Assembly: GCA_001295905.1 (NCBI GenBank)
Contig: LJHT01000032.1
Location: 22,917-86,916 of the forward strand
Reading direction: 5' to 3'
Length of the DNA stretch: 64,000 nucleotides
From: a beta proteobacterium AAP51
GTDB lineage: Bacteria; Pseudomonadota; Gammaproteobacteria; Burkholderiales; Burkholderiaceae_C
This document shows, in pieces, positions 24,703 to 33,026 of this stretch. The position numbers were made by a program, and so were the translations under genes. A model generated the notes under the pieces. The model saw only the letters and a program-made list of their open reading frames with translations. It did no database searches and was not told the DNA's origin. How positions within the stretch are numbered: position 1 is the first letter of the stretch; every line of letters starts with the position of its first letter.

Positions 24703-26043
24703 ATGAGCGGCCGTGACAGCGAGGCTGAAGGCCTGCCAGGCACGGCGCCAGCCGCCGCTGGTGCGGCTGCAATCGTGGCTGCAACCGCGGCTGCCACGGC
24801 GACTGCATCCGCGGCTGCAACGGCGGCTGCCGAAGCCGCAGCCCGCCAGGCCTATGGCCGCCTGCTGTCCTGGCTGGCCTGGCAATGGCGCGACATTGCT
24901 GCGGCCGAAGACGCGCTGGCCGAAGCGCTGCTCGCGGCTTTGCTCCACTGGCCGCGTGCAGGCGTGCCGGCGCGGCCCGAGGCCTGGCTGCTCACCGCGG
25001 CCCGGCGCCAGCTGCTCAAGGCCGCGCGCCACCAGCGCGTGGTGGAGGACCCCGCCGTGACCGTGCTGTTTCCCGATGAGGCCACCCCGGCCACCGAGCC
25101 CCCGGCCGTGCCCGACGCGCGGCTGCGCCTGATGTTCGTCTGTGCCCACCCGGCCATCGACGCCCCTGTGCGCAGCGCGCTGATGCTGCAAACGGTGCTC
25201 GGCATCGATGCCGCGCGCATCGCCCGCGCCTGCCTGGTGGCCCCCGAGGCCATGACCAAACGCCTGGTGCGCGCCAAGGCCAAGATCAAGGCCACCGGCC
25301 TGCGCTTCGAGGAGCCCGAAGCCGCCGAATTGCCCCAGCGCCTGGCGGCGGTGCTGGAGGCGATCTACGGCGCCTGCACGCTGGACTGGAACGAGGACGA
25401 AGCGGCAGGGCCGGCCGAGGCGCTGGCCGATGAAGCGCTGCACCTGGCGCGTGTGGTGGTTTCGCTGCTGCCCACCCAGCCCGAGGCGCTGGGCTTGCTG
25501 GCGCTGCTGGAACTGAACGCCTCGCGCGCAGCGGCACGCCAGGATGCGCAGGGCCTGCTCGTGCCCCTGCACCTGCAAGACGTCACGCGGTGGGACAGGC
25601 AGCTCATCGCCTCGGCCATGGCGCACCTGCGCGCGGCTGCGGCCTGGCAGCATGCGGGGCCTTTCCAGCTGGAGGCCGCGATCCAGGCCGCGCACGCCTC
25701 GCGGCAGCGCACCGGCTGCACGCCCTGGGGCGACATCCGCGCGCTCTACGAAACGCTGGTGGCGTTGCACCCGAGCATGGGCGCCCGCATCGGGCACGCG
25801 CTGGCCGTGGCCTATGCGGTCGACGACGCCAGCGCCGGCCTGGCGCTGCTGGCCGGCATCGACACCCCGCAGCGCCACACCCACCAACCGTGGTGGGCGG
25901 CGCAGGCGCACCTGCTGCAGCGCGCGGGTGCTCGCGACGAAGCGCTGGCCGCCTATGAACGCGCGCTGGCGCTCAGCCGCTCACCGGTGCTGCGGGCCAC
26001 GCTGGCTGCACGCCGGCGCGCGCTGGCCGGGCCCGCACCTTGA
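24703..26043 (+). CDS. ECF42-type RNA polymerase sigma factor with C-terminal TPR-like extension
   Basis: 446 residues. The sigma-2 region (about 48-105, YGRLLSWLAWQWRDIAAAED with ARPEAWLLTAARRQLLKAAR) and sigma-4 region (LMLQTVLGIDAARIARACLV and APEAMTKRLVRAKAKIK) match ECF factors of group 42. The C-terminal 200 residues are the helical extension typical of that group. A DGPF protein next door fits the known ECF42 context; no anti-sigma factor is present, also typical. The first 45 residues are a low-complexity Ala/Thr run encoded by imperfect GGCTGCAAC-type repeats (24765-24840), unlike usual members. Target promoters are unknown, possibly its own operon. Confidence 0.85.
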   Translation: MSGRDSEAEGLPGTAPAAAGAAAIVAATAAATATASAAATAAAEAAARQAYGRLLSWLAWQWRDIAAAEDALAEALLAALLHWPRAGVPARPEAWLLTAARRQLLKAARHQRVVEDPAVTVLFPDEATPATEPPAVPDARLRLMFVCAHPAIDAPVRSALMLQTVLGIDAARIARACLVAPEAMTKRLVRAKAKIKATGLRFEEPEAAELPQRLAAVLEAIYGACTLDWNEDEAAGPAEALADEALHLARVVVSLLPTQPEALGLLALLELNASRAAARQDAQGLLVPLHLQDVTRWDRQLIASAMAHLRAAAAWQHAGPFQLEAAIQAAHASRQRTGCTPWGDIRALYETLVALHPSMGARIGHALAVAYAVDDASAGLALLAGIDTPQRHTHQPWWAAQAHLLQRAGARDEALAAYERALALSRSPVLRATLAARRRALAGPAP

Positions 26044-26052
26044 AGCGGGCCT

Positions 26053-26155
26053 TCAGCGCCCGCCGGCGCTGCAAACAAGTTCAGCGCCCATTGGCGCTGC
26101 AGACTGGCTCAGCGCCCATTGGCGCTGCAGACTGGCTCAGCGCCTGTTGGCGCTG
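26053..26155. repeat. Four tandem hairpins (28-29 base period), likely bidirectional terminator
   Basis: CAGCGCC and GGCGCTG are repeated as perfect 7-base arms around four-base loops (CGCC, CATT, CATT, TGTT) starting at 26053, 26082, 26110 and 26138. The middle two full 28-base units (26081-26108, 26109-26136) are identical. The array fills the gap between two convergent genes, and its last copy encodes the end of the PEP-CTERM gene. Placement fits transcription termination from both sides; no T-run follows the hairpins. Confidence 0.7.
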
Positions 26156-26700
26156 GTGCTTTCGCTCTGCAGCCGGCGCCAGGCGGCCAGCCCCAGGGCG
26201 CCGCCCAGCAGCAGCCACGCGCTGGAAGGTTCGGGCACCAGGCTGACGAGGCCCGATTCCAGGTAGTTGTAGGGCGGAGGCGAGTTCAGGTCGTTCAGCA
26301 GGCGCACCAGGCTGGAGCCACTGCCCGTGAGCCCCGCGTAGGTGCCGGTACCGCCGGTGACGGTGTAGGTGAGCTCGAAACCCGAACCTCCGGCCACGGC
26401 GGCGGCCACCGTGGTGAGCGAGCCCGAGAGTGAACTGGACACGCCGTCGCTGAAGCTGAAGCTGCCTGCACCGGTGCCGGTGAGGATGTTGAAGATGAAG
26501 TTGCTCTGCAGCGTCCAGGTGAGCGGGCCGGGCAGGTCGTAGGCGGTGCCGGTGAGGGTCAGCGGCAGGTCGCCGGTCAGGGAAGGCGGCGCGGTCGGCA
26601 CCACTGCCCCGCTGCCGGTGAAGCTGAAGGTCTGGGCCTGGGCGGCCAGGGCCGTGACGGCGGCAGCCACGGCAGTGAGGGTGCGCACGGTACGAAGCAT
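26137..26700 (-). CDS. Small PEP-CTERM protein
   Basis: 187 residues from ATG 26700, with GAGG 9 bases upstream. The signal peptide ends AAQAQ (about residue 23). The mature part is a Gly/Ser/Thr-rich beta domain of about 130 residues (FTGSGAVVPTAPPSLTG; GSGFELTYTVTGGTGTYAGL), not assigned to a named family. The exosortase tag is VPEPSSAWLLLGGALGLAAW followed by RRLQ, then an unusual 10-residue tail. The last codons fall within the tandem hairpin array, suggesting that the 3' end was extended or replaced by the repeat. It is divergent from the DUF427 gene. Confidence 0.75.
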   Translation of the reverse strand: MLRTVRTLTAVAAAVTALAAQAQTFSFTGSGAVVPTAPPSLTGDLPLTLTGTAYDLPGPLTWTLQSNFIFNILTGTGAGSFSFSDGVSSSLSGSLTTVAAAVAGGSGFELTYTVTGGTGTYAGLTGSGSSLVRLLNDLNSPPPYNYLESGLVSLVPEPSSAWLLLGGALGLAAWRRLQSESTSANRR

Positions 26701-26811
26701 GAAGAACCTCGGCGGTGATTTCCCGAACACTTCCACCTTAGCCGGCCGCAGTGCCGCACGCCAGCAGCGACCCCATACCCGAGGGGGTGGGCGGGACGCT
26801 ATCGTCCGCCG

Positions 26812-27375
26812 ATGCCCCCGACACCGCCCACCCCCGCCTGGCTGCAGGCCGCCCGTGAACACTGGGCCTGGCGCGGCCAGGCGCGCCCGCCTTTCGCGGC
26901 CCCGGCGCAGGCCGGCCAGACCTCGGTGTGGGACTTCCCGCGGCCTCCGCGCCTGGCACCGGAGGCCCGCGAAGTGCGCATCGTCTGGGGCGAGGCGCTG
27001 GTGGCCTGCACCACGCGCGCTGTGCGCGTGCTGGAAACGGCGCATCCGCCCTCCTACTACATCCCCTGGGCCGACGTGACCCGTGCGCTGCTGCAGCCAG
27101 CGCCAGGCACGTCGTTCTGTGAGTGGAAAGGCCCGGCCCGCTACTGGAGCCTGGTGGACGGCGCACGCAGCCTGCCCGCCCACGCCTGGAGCTACCCGCA
27201 GCCGCTGGCCGGTGCCGAGGCATTGGCCGACTGCGTGGCCTTCTACGCGCGCGGCCTGGCTTGCACCGTGGGCGGCCTGCCGGCCACGCCGCAGCCGGGC
27301 GGCTTCTATGGCGGCTGGGTCACGCCCGACCTGGCCGGGCCCTTCAAGGGTGAAGCGGGCAGCGAAGGCTGGTGA
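26812..27375 (+). CDS. DUF427 domain protein
   Basis: 187 residues. The DUF427 pattern is clear: SVWDFPRPPRLAP, VRIVWGEALVACTTRAVRVL, TAHPPSYYIPWADVTRALL and TSFCEWKGPARYWSLV. The family has a small beta-barrel-like fold and unknown function; it is usually cytoplasmic. The C-terminal 30 residues (GGFYGGWVTPDLAGPFKG) are also typical. No useful operon context: convergent with the antiporter gene and divergent from the PEP-CTERM gene. Confidence 0.8.
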   Translation: MPPTPPTPAWLQAAREHWAWRGQARPPFAAPAQAGQTSVWDFPRPPRLAPEAREVRIVWGEALVACTTRAVRVLETAHPPSYYIPWADVTRALLQPAPGTSFCEWKGPARYWSLVDGARSLPAHAWSYPQPLAGAEALADCVAFYARGLACTVGGLPATPQPGGFYGGWVTPDLAGPFKGEAGSEGW

Positions 27376-27398
27376 GCCCGCGCCGCAGGGGGTGTTGA

Positions 27399-28868
27399 TC
27401 AGTCGGGCAGCCCCAGGCCGACGGCGCTGATGCGTCCGTCGCGCACGTCGCGTACCACCAGCGTGGCCGCGCCCAGCGGCACGCTGTCGCCCACCACGGG
27501 CGGGCGACGCAGGCTGACGGCGATCCACTCGGCCAGCGGCAGCCCGGCCTGGGCCGGGGCGGGCAGGCCATAGAAGTCGCACACCTGCTCCACCGGTAAC
27601 AGCGGGTCGAGCGCGAAATCGCGGAAGACCGCGCGCACCGCCAGTTCGTTGCCGGGGTCGGGCAGGGCCACGCCCAGCTTGCGCGCCGCCCAGCCGATGG
27701 TGGTGCCCTGTGTCAGCAAGGACACCAGCACCACCACGAAGGCCACGTTGAACAGCAGCGCCGCCTGCGGTACGCCCGCCAGCAGCGGGAAGAGCGCCAG
27801 CACGATGGGCACCGCGCCACGCAGGCCCACCCAGCTGATGAACCAGGTTTCCTGGGCGCTGAAGCGGAAGGGCCACAGGCACACCCACACCGCCACCGGC
27901 CGTGCCAGCACGATGAGCACCGCGGCCACCGCCAGCCCGGGCAGCCAGCTCTCGGCGAGGTTCGAGGGCGTGACCAGCAGCCCCAGCAGCAGGAACATGC
28001 CGGCCTGCGCCAGCCAGGCGTAGCCGTCCATCGCGGCCAGCGTGGGTGCCACGGCCTCGGCCGCGCGGTTGGCCACGATCAGCCCGAACAGGTACACCGC
28101 CAGGAAGCCCGAGCCGCCCAGCCAGCCCGTGGCTGCGAACACCGACAGCCCGGCGGCGCCGATCAGCAGCGCCAGGATGCCGCCGCCGGTGTCGCGCGCG
28201 GCCACGCGGCGCAGTAGCCAGGCCATCGCAAAGCCCGTGGCCGTGCCCATCAAGGCGCCCCAGCCGAACTGCTCGGCAAAGCTGCGGGCGATGGTGAGCC
28301 AGGCCGCGCCTTCGTTGCTGGCCACCACGCCCGCGCCGCCCAGCAGCGCGATGAGCGTGAGCGTGAGGTAGACCGCCATCGGGTCGTTCACGCCCGATTC
28401 GATTTCCAGCGTGGCCGCCACGCGTTCGTTGAGCGTCACGCCCGAGCGCGTGAGCAGCGCAAACACCGCCGCCGCATCGGTGCTGCCGACGATGGCCCCG
28501 AGCAGCAGCGCCGTGCCCCAGTCCAGCCCCAGGAAGAGCACCGCCGCCGCCGCCGTGATGACGGCGCACACCACCACGCCCACCGAGGCTAGCAGCGAGG
28601 CCGGCTTCAGGCCGGTGCGGAAGGTGGAGAAGGCCGTGCGCAGCCCGCCGTCCAGCAGGATGATGGCCAGCGCCAGATTGCCCACCCAGAAACTGAGCCG
28701 GATATCGTTGAACTGGTAGCCGCCGGGGCCGTCTTCGCCGGCCAGCACGCCGGCCAGCAGGAAGACGAGCAGGAACGAAAAGCCGATGCGCGCCGAGAAC
28801 AGGCCGGCGAGCACGCTGAAGAACACCAGGCCGGCGGCAGCCAGCAGGGGCACGTTGACGAAATCCAT
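27399..28868 (-). CDS. K+/H+ antiporter, CPA1 family (NhaP2/CvrA-like)
   Basis: 489 residues. Twelve or thirteen membrane helices span about 5-390, with the family signature GSTDAAAVFALLTRSG and the ion-binding IESGVNDPMAVYLT (Asn-Asp pair). FISWVGLRGAVPIVLALFP is the conserved helix near the end of the membrane part. The C-terminal 95 residues form a TrkA-C-like regulatory domain (FRDFALDPLLPVEQVCDFYG; LPLAEWIAVSLRRPPVVGDS). The expected role is potassium (or sodium) export against protons for ion and pH homeostasis. Length matches E. coli CvrA without the extra C-terminal part. ATG 28868 begins directly at the first helix. Confidence 0.85.
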   Translation of the reverse strand: MDFVNVPLLAAAGLVFFSVLAGLFSARIGFSFLLVFLLAGVLAGEDGPGGYQFNDIRLSFWVGNLALAIILLDGGLRTAFSTFRTGLKPASLLASVGVVVCAVITAAAAVLFLGLDWGTALLLGAIVGSTDAAAVFALLTRSGVTLNERVAATLEIESGVNDPMAVYLTLTLIALLGGAGVVASNEGAAWLTIARSFAEQFGWGALMGTATGFAMAWLLRRVAARDTGGGILALLIGAAGLSVFAATGWLGGSGFLAVYLFGLIVANRAAEAVAPTLAAMDGYAWLAQAGMFLLLGLLVTPSNLAESWLPGLAVAAVLIVLARPVAVWVCLWPFRFSAQETWFISWVGLRGAVPIVLALFPLLAGVPQAALLFNVAFVVVLVSLLTQGTTIGWAARKLGVALPDPGNELAVRAVFRDFALDPLLPVEQVCDFYGLPAPAQAGLPLAEWIAVSLRRPPVVGDSVPLGAATLVVRDVRDGRISAVGLGLPD

Positions 28869-28928
28869 GGGTTCAGTATCCCAGCCGCGTCAAGCCCGTC
28901 AGGCCTTCAACCCGGCGGCCCGGGCCCT

Positions 28929-29837
28929 TCATGCCCGCACCGGCGCGGCGCGCGGCGCCTCGGCCAGCAGATGGGCTTCGAAGGCCAGCGCCAGCGGCGA
29001 AGGCTGGCGCGTGCGGCCGCGCACGATGTGCCACTTCGAGGGTATGGGAAAGCCCTGCACCGGCAGCACCACCACGCCGTGGTCTTGCGGCCGTTCGCCC
29101 AGGGCGTGGCGCGACAGCACCGACAGCCCCAACTGCCCGGCCACCGAGGCGCGCAGCGCTTCGTTGCTGCCCAGTTCCATGCGCAGCTGCGGCGTGAAGC
29201 GCTGGCGACGGAAGTGCGCGTCCACCGCGATGCGCGTGCCCGAACCGCGCTCGCGCAGCACGAAACGTTCGCCCTGCAGGTCGGCCAGGCGCAGCCGCGC
29301 GCGGCCGGCCAGCGGGTGCGCCAGCGGGGCCACCACGACGAGCGGGTTGTCCATGAAGACGCGGTCGTCGAGGTCGAAGCCGGCCGGCGGCAGCGACATG
29401 ATGTACAGATCGTCCAGCGCCTCGCGCAGCCGCGCCACCACGCCGTCGCGGTTCAGCACCTGCAGCGAGACCTCGATGCCCGGGTGGCGCTCGCAGAAGC
29501 TGCCCAGCAGGCGCGGCATGAAGCTCTCGGCCGTGCTCACCACCGAGACCGACAACTGCCCGCGCGTGAGCCCCTGCAGCGCGTCCACGCGCTGCTCGAA
29601 GCCTTGCCATTCGCTGAGCATGGTGCGCGCGGTGCGGGCCAGCTCCAGGCCTGCGGCCGTCAGGCGCACGCGGCGCGACACCACCTCGTACAGCGGCACG
29701 CCCACCGCGCTGCTCGTCTCGCGCAGCTGCATCGAGGCCGTGGGCTGCGTCACGTGCATCACGCGCGCGGCGGCGCTCACGCTGCCGGTTTCGGCCAGCG
29801 CCAGGAACAGCCGCAACTGCCTGAAGGTGACATGCAT
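28929..29837 (-). CDS. LysR-family regulator, CbbR-like, of the bicarbonate transporter
   Basis: 302 residues. The N-terminal winged helix (FRQLRLFLALAETGSVSAAA and RVMHVTQPTASMQL) and the effector domain (LSVSVVSTAESFMPRLL; GIEVSLQVLNRDGVVARLRE) resemble CbbR/CysB-type regulators that sense carbon-fixation status. It is divergently transcribed from sbtA with 87 bases between, the classic arrangement for a LysR regulator and its target. The AT-rich gap holds a candidate binding dyad. Which metabolite is sensed is unknown. Confidence 0.85.
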   Translation of the reverse strand: MHVTFRQLRLFLALAETGSVSAAARVMHVTQPTASMQLRETSSAVGVPLYEVVSRRVRLTAAGLELARTARTMLSEWQGFEQRVDALQGLTRGQLSVSVVSTAESFMPRLLGSFCERHPGIEVSLQVLNRDGVVARLREALDDLYIMSLPPAGFDLDDRVFMDNPLVVVAPLAHPLAGRARLRLADLQGERFVLRERGSGTRIAVDAHFRRQRFTPQLRMELGSNEALRASVAGQLGLSVLSRHALGERPQDHGVVVLPVQGFPIPSKWHIVRGRTRQPSPLALAFEAHLLAEAPRAAPVRA

Positions 29838-29840
29838 CAG

Positions 29841-29883
29841 GTTTTATCTATGTAAAGACAGCGAAGAATCGATTTTATCTTCG
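29841..29883. promoter_or_regulatory. AT-rich LysR/sbtA divergent control region
   Basis: Unlike its GC-rich surroundings, this stretch is AT-rich. It holds GTTTTATCT and GATTTTATCT as direct repeats, and a dyad CGAAGA (29862-29867) with TCTTCG (29878-29883) spaced ten bases. LysR regulators bind T-N11-A-type dyads in such gaps, so it is the likely operator and overlapping promoters. Confidence 0.5.
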
Positions 29884-29924
29884 GACATCCCTTGCCTAGC
29901 ATGCGCCAACTTCGAAAGCCCCGC

Positions 29925-30908
29925 ATGCAGAGCCTGCTCGACCCCGCCATCCTTTTCTTCGTCTTCGGCGTGCTGGCCGGCGCCGTCAAGTCCAACCTCG
30001 AGATTCCGCAGCCGATCTCGAAATTCCTCTCGCTCTACCTGCTGATGGCGCTGGGCCTGAAGGGCGGCTTCGCGCTGGCGCAGACGCCTTTCGATGCGCA
30101 GCTCTTTGCCAGCCTGGGCGCAGCGCTGGTGATGGCCTTCGTGGTGCCGGCGCTGGGCTACCAGGTGCTGAAGCGGCACGTGGCCGGCTTCGATGCCGCC
30201 GCTACCGCGGCGGCCTATGGCTCGGTGAGTGCCGTGACCTTCGTCACCGCCATCCAGGTGCTGGAATCACAGGGCATCACCGCGCCCGGGCACATGACCG
30301 TGGCGATGGTGCTGATGGAATCGCCGGCCATCGTGATGGCGGTGCTGCTGGCCAGCCTGCTGCGCGCCCGGGGGGCCACTGCTGCGTCGGGTGCGGCTGG
30401 TTCGGCGCCCGCGCCCGTGCAACTGCGCAGCGTGCTGCACGAAGCCTTCACCGACGGCACGCACCTGCTGCTGCTGGGCGCGCTGGCCGTGGGCTTCATC
30501 AGCGGTGAAGCCGGCAAGGCCATGATGCAGCCCTTCACCGGCGACCTGTTCAAGGGCCTGCTGGCCTTCTTCCTGCTGGACATGGGCCTGCTCGTGGCGC
30601 GCAACTTCGCCACCGCGCGCCGGCAGTCGCCCGTGCTCATCGGCTACGCCGTGCTGGCGCCGCTGGTGCACGCCGCGCTGGCGCTGGGGCTGGCGGTGCT
30701 GCTGTCGCTGCCGGTGGCCGACACGGCACTGCTGATGGTGCTGTCGGCCAGCGCTTCCTACATCGTCGTGCCGGCGGTGCTGCGCCACGCCATTCCCGAG
30801 GCCAACCCTTCGCTGTACTTCGGCCTTTCGCTGGGCATCACCTTCCCGCTGAACATCCTGGTGGGCATACCGCTGTACCTGCAGGTGGCGCAGTGGGTGC
30901 GGGGCTGA
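29925..30908 (+). CDS. sbtA: SbtA-type sodium-dependent bicarbonate transporter
   Basis: 327 residues, about ten membrane helices. The start LLDPAILFFVFGVLAGAVKS and LEIPQPISKFLSLYLLMALG, the middle GSVSAVTFVTA and MVLMESPAIVMAVLLASL, and the end LSASASYIVVPAVLRHAIPE with LSLGITFPLNILVGIPLYL are the conserved regions of the SbtA family (formerly DUF897). SbtA imports bicarbonate with sodium as part of carbon concentration in cyanobacteria, and homologues occur in many proteobacteria. A Gly/Ser/Ala loop lies in the central cytoplasmic segment. No SbtB-like PII gene follows. ATG 29925 was chosen over 29901 because family members start there; the ribosome site is weak. Confidence 0.85.
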   Translation: MQSLLDPAILFFVFGVLAGAVKSNLEIPQPISKFLSLYLLMALGLKGGFALAQTPFDAQLFASLGAALVMAFVVPALGYQVLKRHVAGFDAAATAAAYGSVSAVTFVTAIQVLESQGITAPGHMTVAMVLMESPAIVMAVLLASLLRARGATAASGAAGSAPAPVQLRSVLHEAFTDGTHLLLLGALAVGFISGEAGKAMMQPFTGDLFKGLLAFFLLDMGLLVARNFATARRQSPVLIGYAVLAPLVHAALALGLAVLLSLPVADTALLMVLSASASYIVVPAVLRHAIPEANPSLYFGLSLGITFPLNILVGIPLYLQVAQWVRG

Positions 30909-30933
30909 GCCGTTCTGCACCCCGAGCCGCAAC

Positions 30934-31422
30934 TCAGGGCGATGGCGGCCGGCCCGGGCCGACCTTGCCTTCCGAACGTGCCGCCAGGTAGGCGTAGAGG
31001 TCCATCACGTGGGCGTTCACCACGGGCTCCTGCTGCCAGGCCGGCATGCTGAGCGTGCCACGCTGGCGTTCCAGCACCTCGTCCACCAGCGTCTCGCGCG
31101 CCGAGCCCTGGCCCGGGGGCAGCAGTTCGGCTTCGTAGCGGCGCAGCACCACGCCCACGAAGCGCTGCGGCCCCAGGCCCTGCATGCGCAGCAGCAGGTT
31201 AGGGGCGCCGCCGGCGCCGTCGGCCGCGCTGCCGTGGCAACCGGCGCAGCGCTGCTGGAAGACGCGCCAGCCGGCGTACACGGTGCCGGGCGGCGCGTTC
31301 GCGCCGGCCTGTTCACGGGCGTGTTCACGCGCCAGCGTCTGCGCGGGCTGGGTGTTGGCCCATTCCATCGCGCAGCCGGCCAACGCCGCTGCGGCCAGAA
31401 CCATCGTCAGGGTGTGTTTCAT
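30934..31422 (-). CDS. Cytochrome c lipoprotein
   Basis: 162 residues. The signal peptide MKHTLTMVLAAAALAGC has a lipobox with Cys17, so the protein is anchored to a membrane facing the periplasm. A single c-type haem site CAGCH (Cys59, Cys62, His63) is followed by MPAW, a plausible axial Met. The domain is a short monohaem class I cytochrome. It could pass electrons to a periplasmic dehydrogenase or terminal oxidase; no partner is adjacent. It is convergent with sbtA. Confidence 0.8.
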   Translation of the reverse strand: MKHTLTMVLAAAALAGCAMEWANTQPAQTLAREHAREQAGANAPPGTVYAGWRVFQQRCAGCHGSAADGAGGAPNLLLRMQGLGPQRFVGVVLRRYEAELLPPGQGSARETLVDEVLERQRGTLSMPAWQQEPVVNAHVMDLYAYLAARSEGKVGPGRPPSP

Positions 31423-31569
31423 GGGGCCATGGTGGCCCGGGTTGCGGTGCTGCACCTTGATCTGGCGCAGCTTGCGCCCGCACGCTGCCGGCGATGACGC
31501 CGAATGTTGGCGTTGACGGAGGGTGATCGCGCCGGGTGGCGGCATTGGGTGTGGGCGCGTGCAGGCCCG

Positions 31570-32721
31570 TCAGGGCAGCGGCGAGCCCGGCGCGTCGCGC
31601 GGCAGCAGCTGCAGGTACTGCGCCAGATCGCCACCGGCCAGCGGCTTCACCAGCACGCCGATGGTGGCGGGCTGGCCCGAGGCGTTTTCCGTCTCGCGGG
31701 TGCGCACCTCGCGGAAACCCAGCTTGTGCCAGTGGCGTTCGGCGCTGGTGTTGCCGCGCACCACGCCCAGGCGCAGCCAGCGGGCGCCTGCGGCCCGGGC
31801 CCAGCTCTCCAGCGCGGCGTGCAGGCGCGCAGCCGCGCCCGTGCCGCGCAGGGGCTGCGCCAGGAAGACCAGGGCGATGTGCCAGACGCCTTCGGCGCAG
31901 AGGTCGGCCACGACATCCACCACGCCCTGCAACTGGCCGGCGGCATCGAAGACGCCCAGGAACCAGCGTTCGCGATGGCCCAGGTGCGTGGGCGGGTTTT
32001 CCTCGAAATCGCGCTGCGCTTCGTCGGCGCGCGCGGGCCGGCCGGCGACGCGCTGGAAGTAGGCGGGGTCGGCGGCGTACAGCGCCTGCAGCGCGGGCAC
32101 TTCATGAGCGCGCAGCGCGCGGGCCTGCAGGTCGGCGCTGGCGAACAGCGTGGCGGGCGCGGTGGCGGGGTTGAGTGCCCGTGCCTGCCGTGCGGCCAGG
32201 TAGATGAGGTCCACCGCTGGGTCCTTCACCTCGGCGTAACTGCCTGGGTCAGCCAGCGTCGTGGCCAGGCGGCGCTTGAGTGCGCCATAGGCCTGCGCCA
32301 TGGCCGGCTGGGCGCGCAGGAAGTCGCGGAACAGCAGCGCGTAACGCTGGTTCGGCGTGCCCTGCACGCGCAGGTGGATGTGCGCGCGGCGCTGGCCCGG
32401 CGGGTTCTTGAAGAGCAGCTTGCGCCAGCCCTCGGGCGCGGGGTCTTCGCCGGGCGGCACGTGGTCGGCCTGTGCCGTGGCCTGCCACACGAAGCCGGCG
32501 GCCTGCAGGCGCTCGCCGAGTTCAGGGCTGAGCGCGGCCACCGTCACCTGCACGTCGAGCACGTCCTTGGCGCACAGGCCCGGCACCGCGGTGGAGCCGA
32601 TGTGGTCCACCTGCAGGGCCAGCGTCCCGAGGGCCGTGCGCAGCGTTTGCGCCAGGGCCTCGAACTCGGCCGCCCAGGCGGGCTGGTGGTCGATGAGGGT
32701 CACGGGGCTGCCGGCGGGCAT
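31570..32721 (-). CDS. GrpB nucleotidyltransferase-like / GNAT acetyltransferase fusion
   Basis: 383 residues from ATG 32721. Residues about 5-165 are a GrpB (UPF0157) domain: VTLIDHQPAWAAEFEALAQT, VDHIGSTAVPGLCAKDVLDV, LFKNPPGQRRAHIHLRVQG, FRDFLRAQPAMAQAYGALKR. Residues about 210-370 are a GNAT acetyltransferase (ERWFLGVFDAAGQLQGVVDV; FLAQPLRGTGAAARLHAALE, the acetyl-CoA loop; WHKLGFREV). GrpB domains resemble nucleotidyltransferases; the GNAT half should transfer acetyl groups. The two usually occur separately, so the fusion suggests a shared small-molecule or tRNA-related substrate, unknown here. An in-frame extension to 33009 lacks a ribosome site and was not used. Confidence 0.8.
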   Translation of the reverse strand: MPAGSPVTLIDHQPAWAAEFEALAQTLRTALGTLALQVDHIGSTAVPGLCAKDVLDVQVTVAALSPELGERLQAAGFVWQATAQADHVPPGEDPAPEGWRKLLFKNPPGQRRAHIHLRVQGTPNQRYALLFRDFLRAQPAMAQAYGALKRRLATTLADPGSYAEVKDPAVDLIYLAARQARALNPATAPATLFASADLQARALRAHEVPALQALYAADPAYFQRVAGRPARADEAQRDFEENPPTHLGHRERWFLGVFDAAGQLQGVVDVVADLCAEGVWHIALVFLAQPLRGTGAAARLHAALESWARAAGARWLRLGVVRGNTSAERHWHKLGFREVRTRETENASGQPATIGVLVKPLAGGDLAQYLQLLPRDAPGSPLP

Positions 32722-33026
32722 GGGGGCTTGTTGCGTTCTGGGTCGGTGGGGCGGGTTGGGCGGCCCGTGGAAGATGCTTGGGGCCCGGGGCCGATGCGCG
32801 GGGCAAGCGGTGCAAGTTCGCGGGGCAGTGTAGGCCGCGCTGCGAGCACCGGGCATCGTATTGACCGTCTCCACGCGGCCTGCCACCATCGCGCCCCACG
32901 GCGCATGCAGGGCGCCGCCGGGTCCGCGGAAAGGTCTGAGACCACCTGTCGTGCACCCCGCATGTCTTCTTCCCCTGTGCGGCCTGAAAGCGCGGATCGC
33001 AGGCTTCAACGCATGGAGGATGTCCC
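32722..33026. other. Divergent intergenic region, no gene seen
   Basis: About 305 bases between the GrpB-GNAT start and the ankyrin gene start. It is GC-rich, with no ORF showing coding bias in its own right. The only motif of note is the GGAGGATG just before 33027, the ankyrin gene ribosome site. A short plus-strand frame ends at a TGA overlapping that start (ATGA), but it lacks a ribosome site. Confidence 0.5.

Noticed and set aside
26053..26155. CRISPR-like array
   Set aside because: No spacers: the unit repeats end to end and each is a self-complementary hairpin.
32722..33009. N-terminal extension of the GrpB-GNAT protein to 33009
   Set aside because: No homology-like sequence and no ribosome site; GrpB domain starts naturally after the ATG at 32721.
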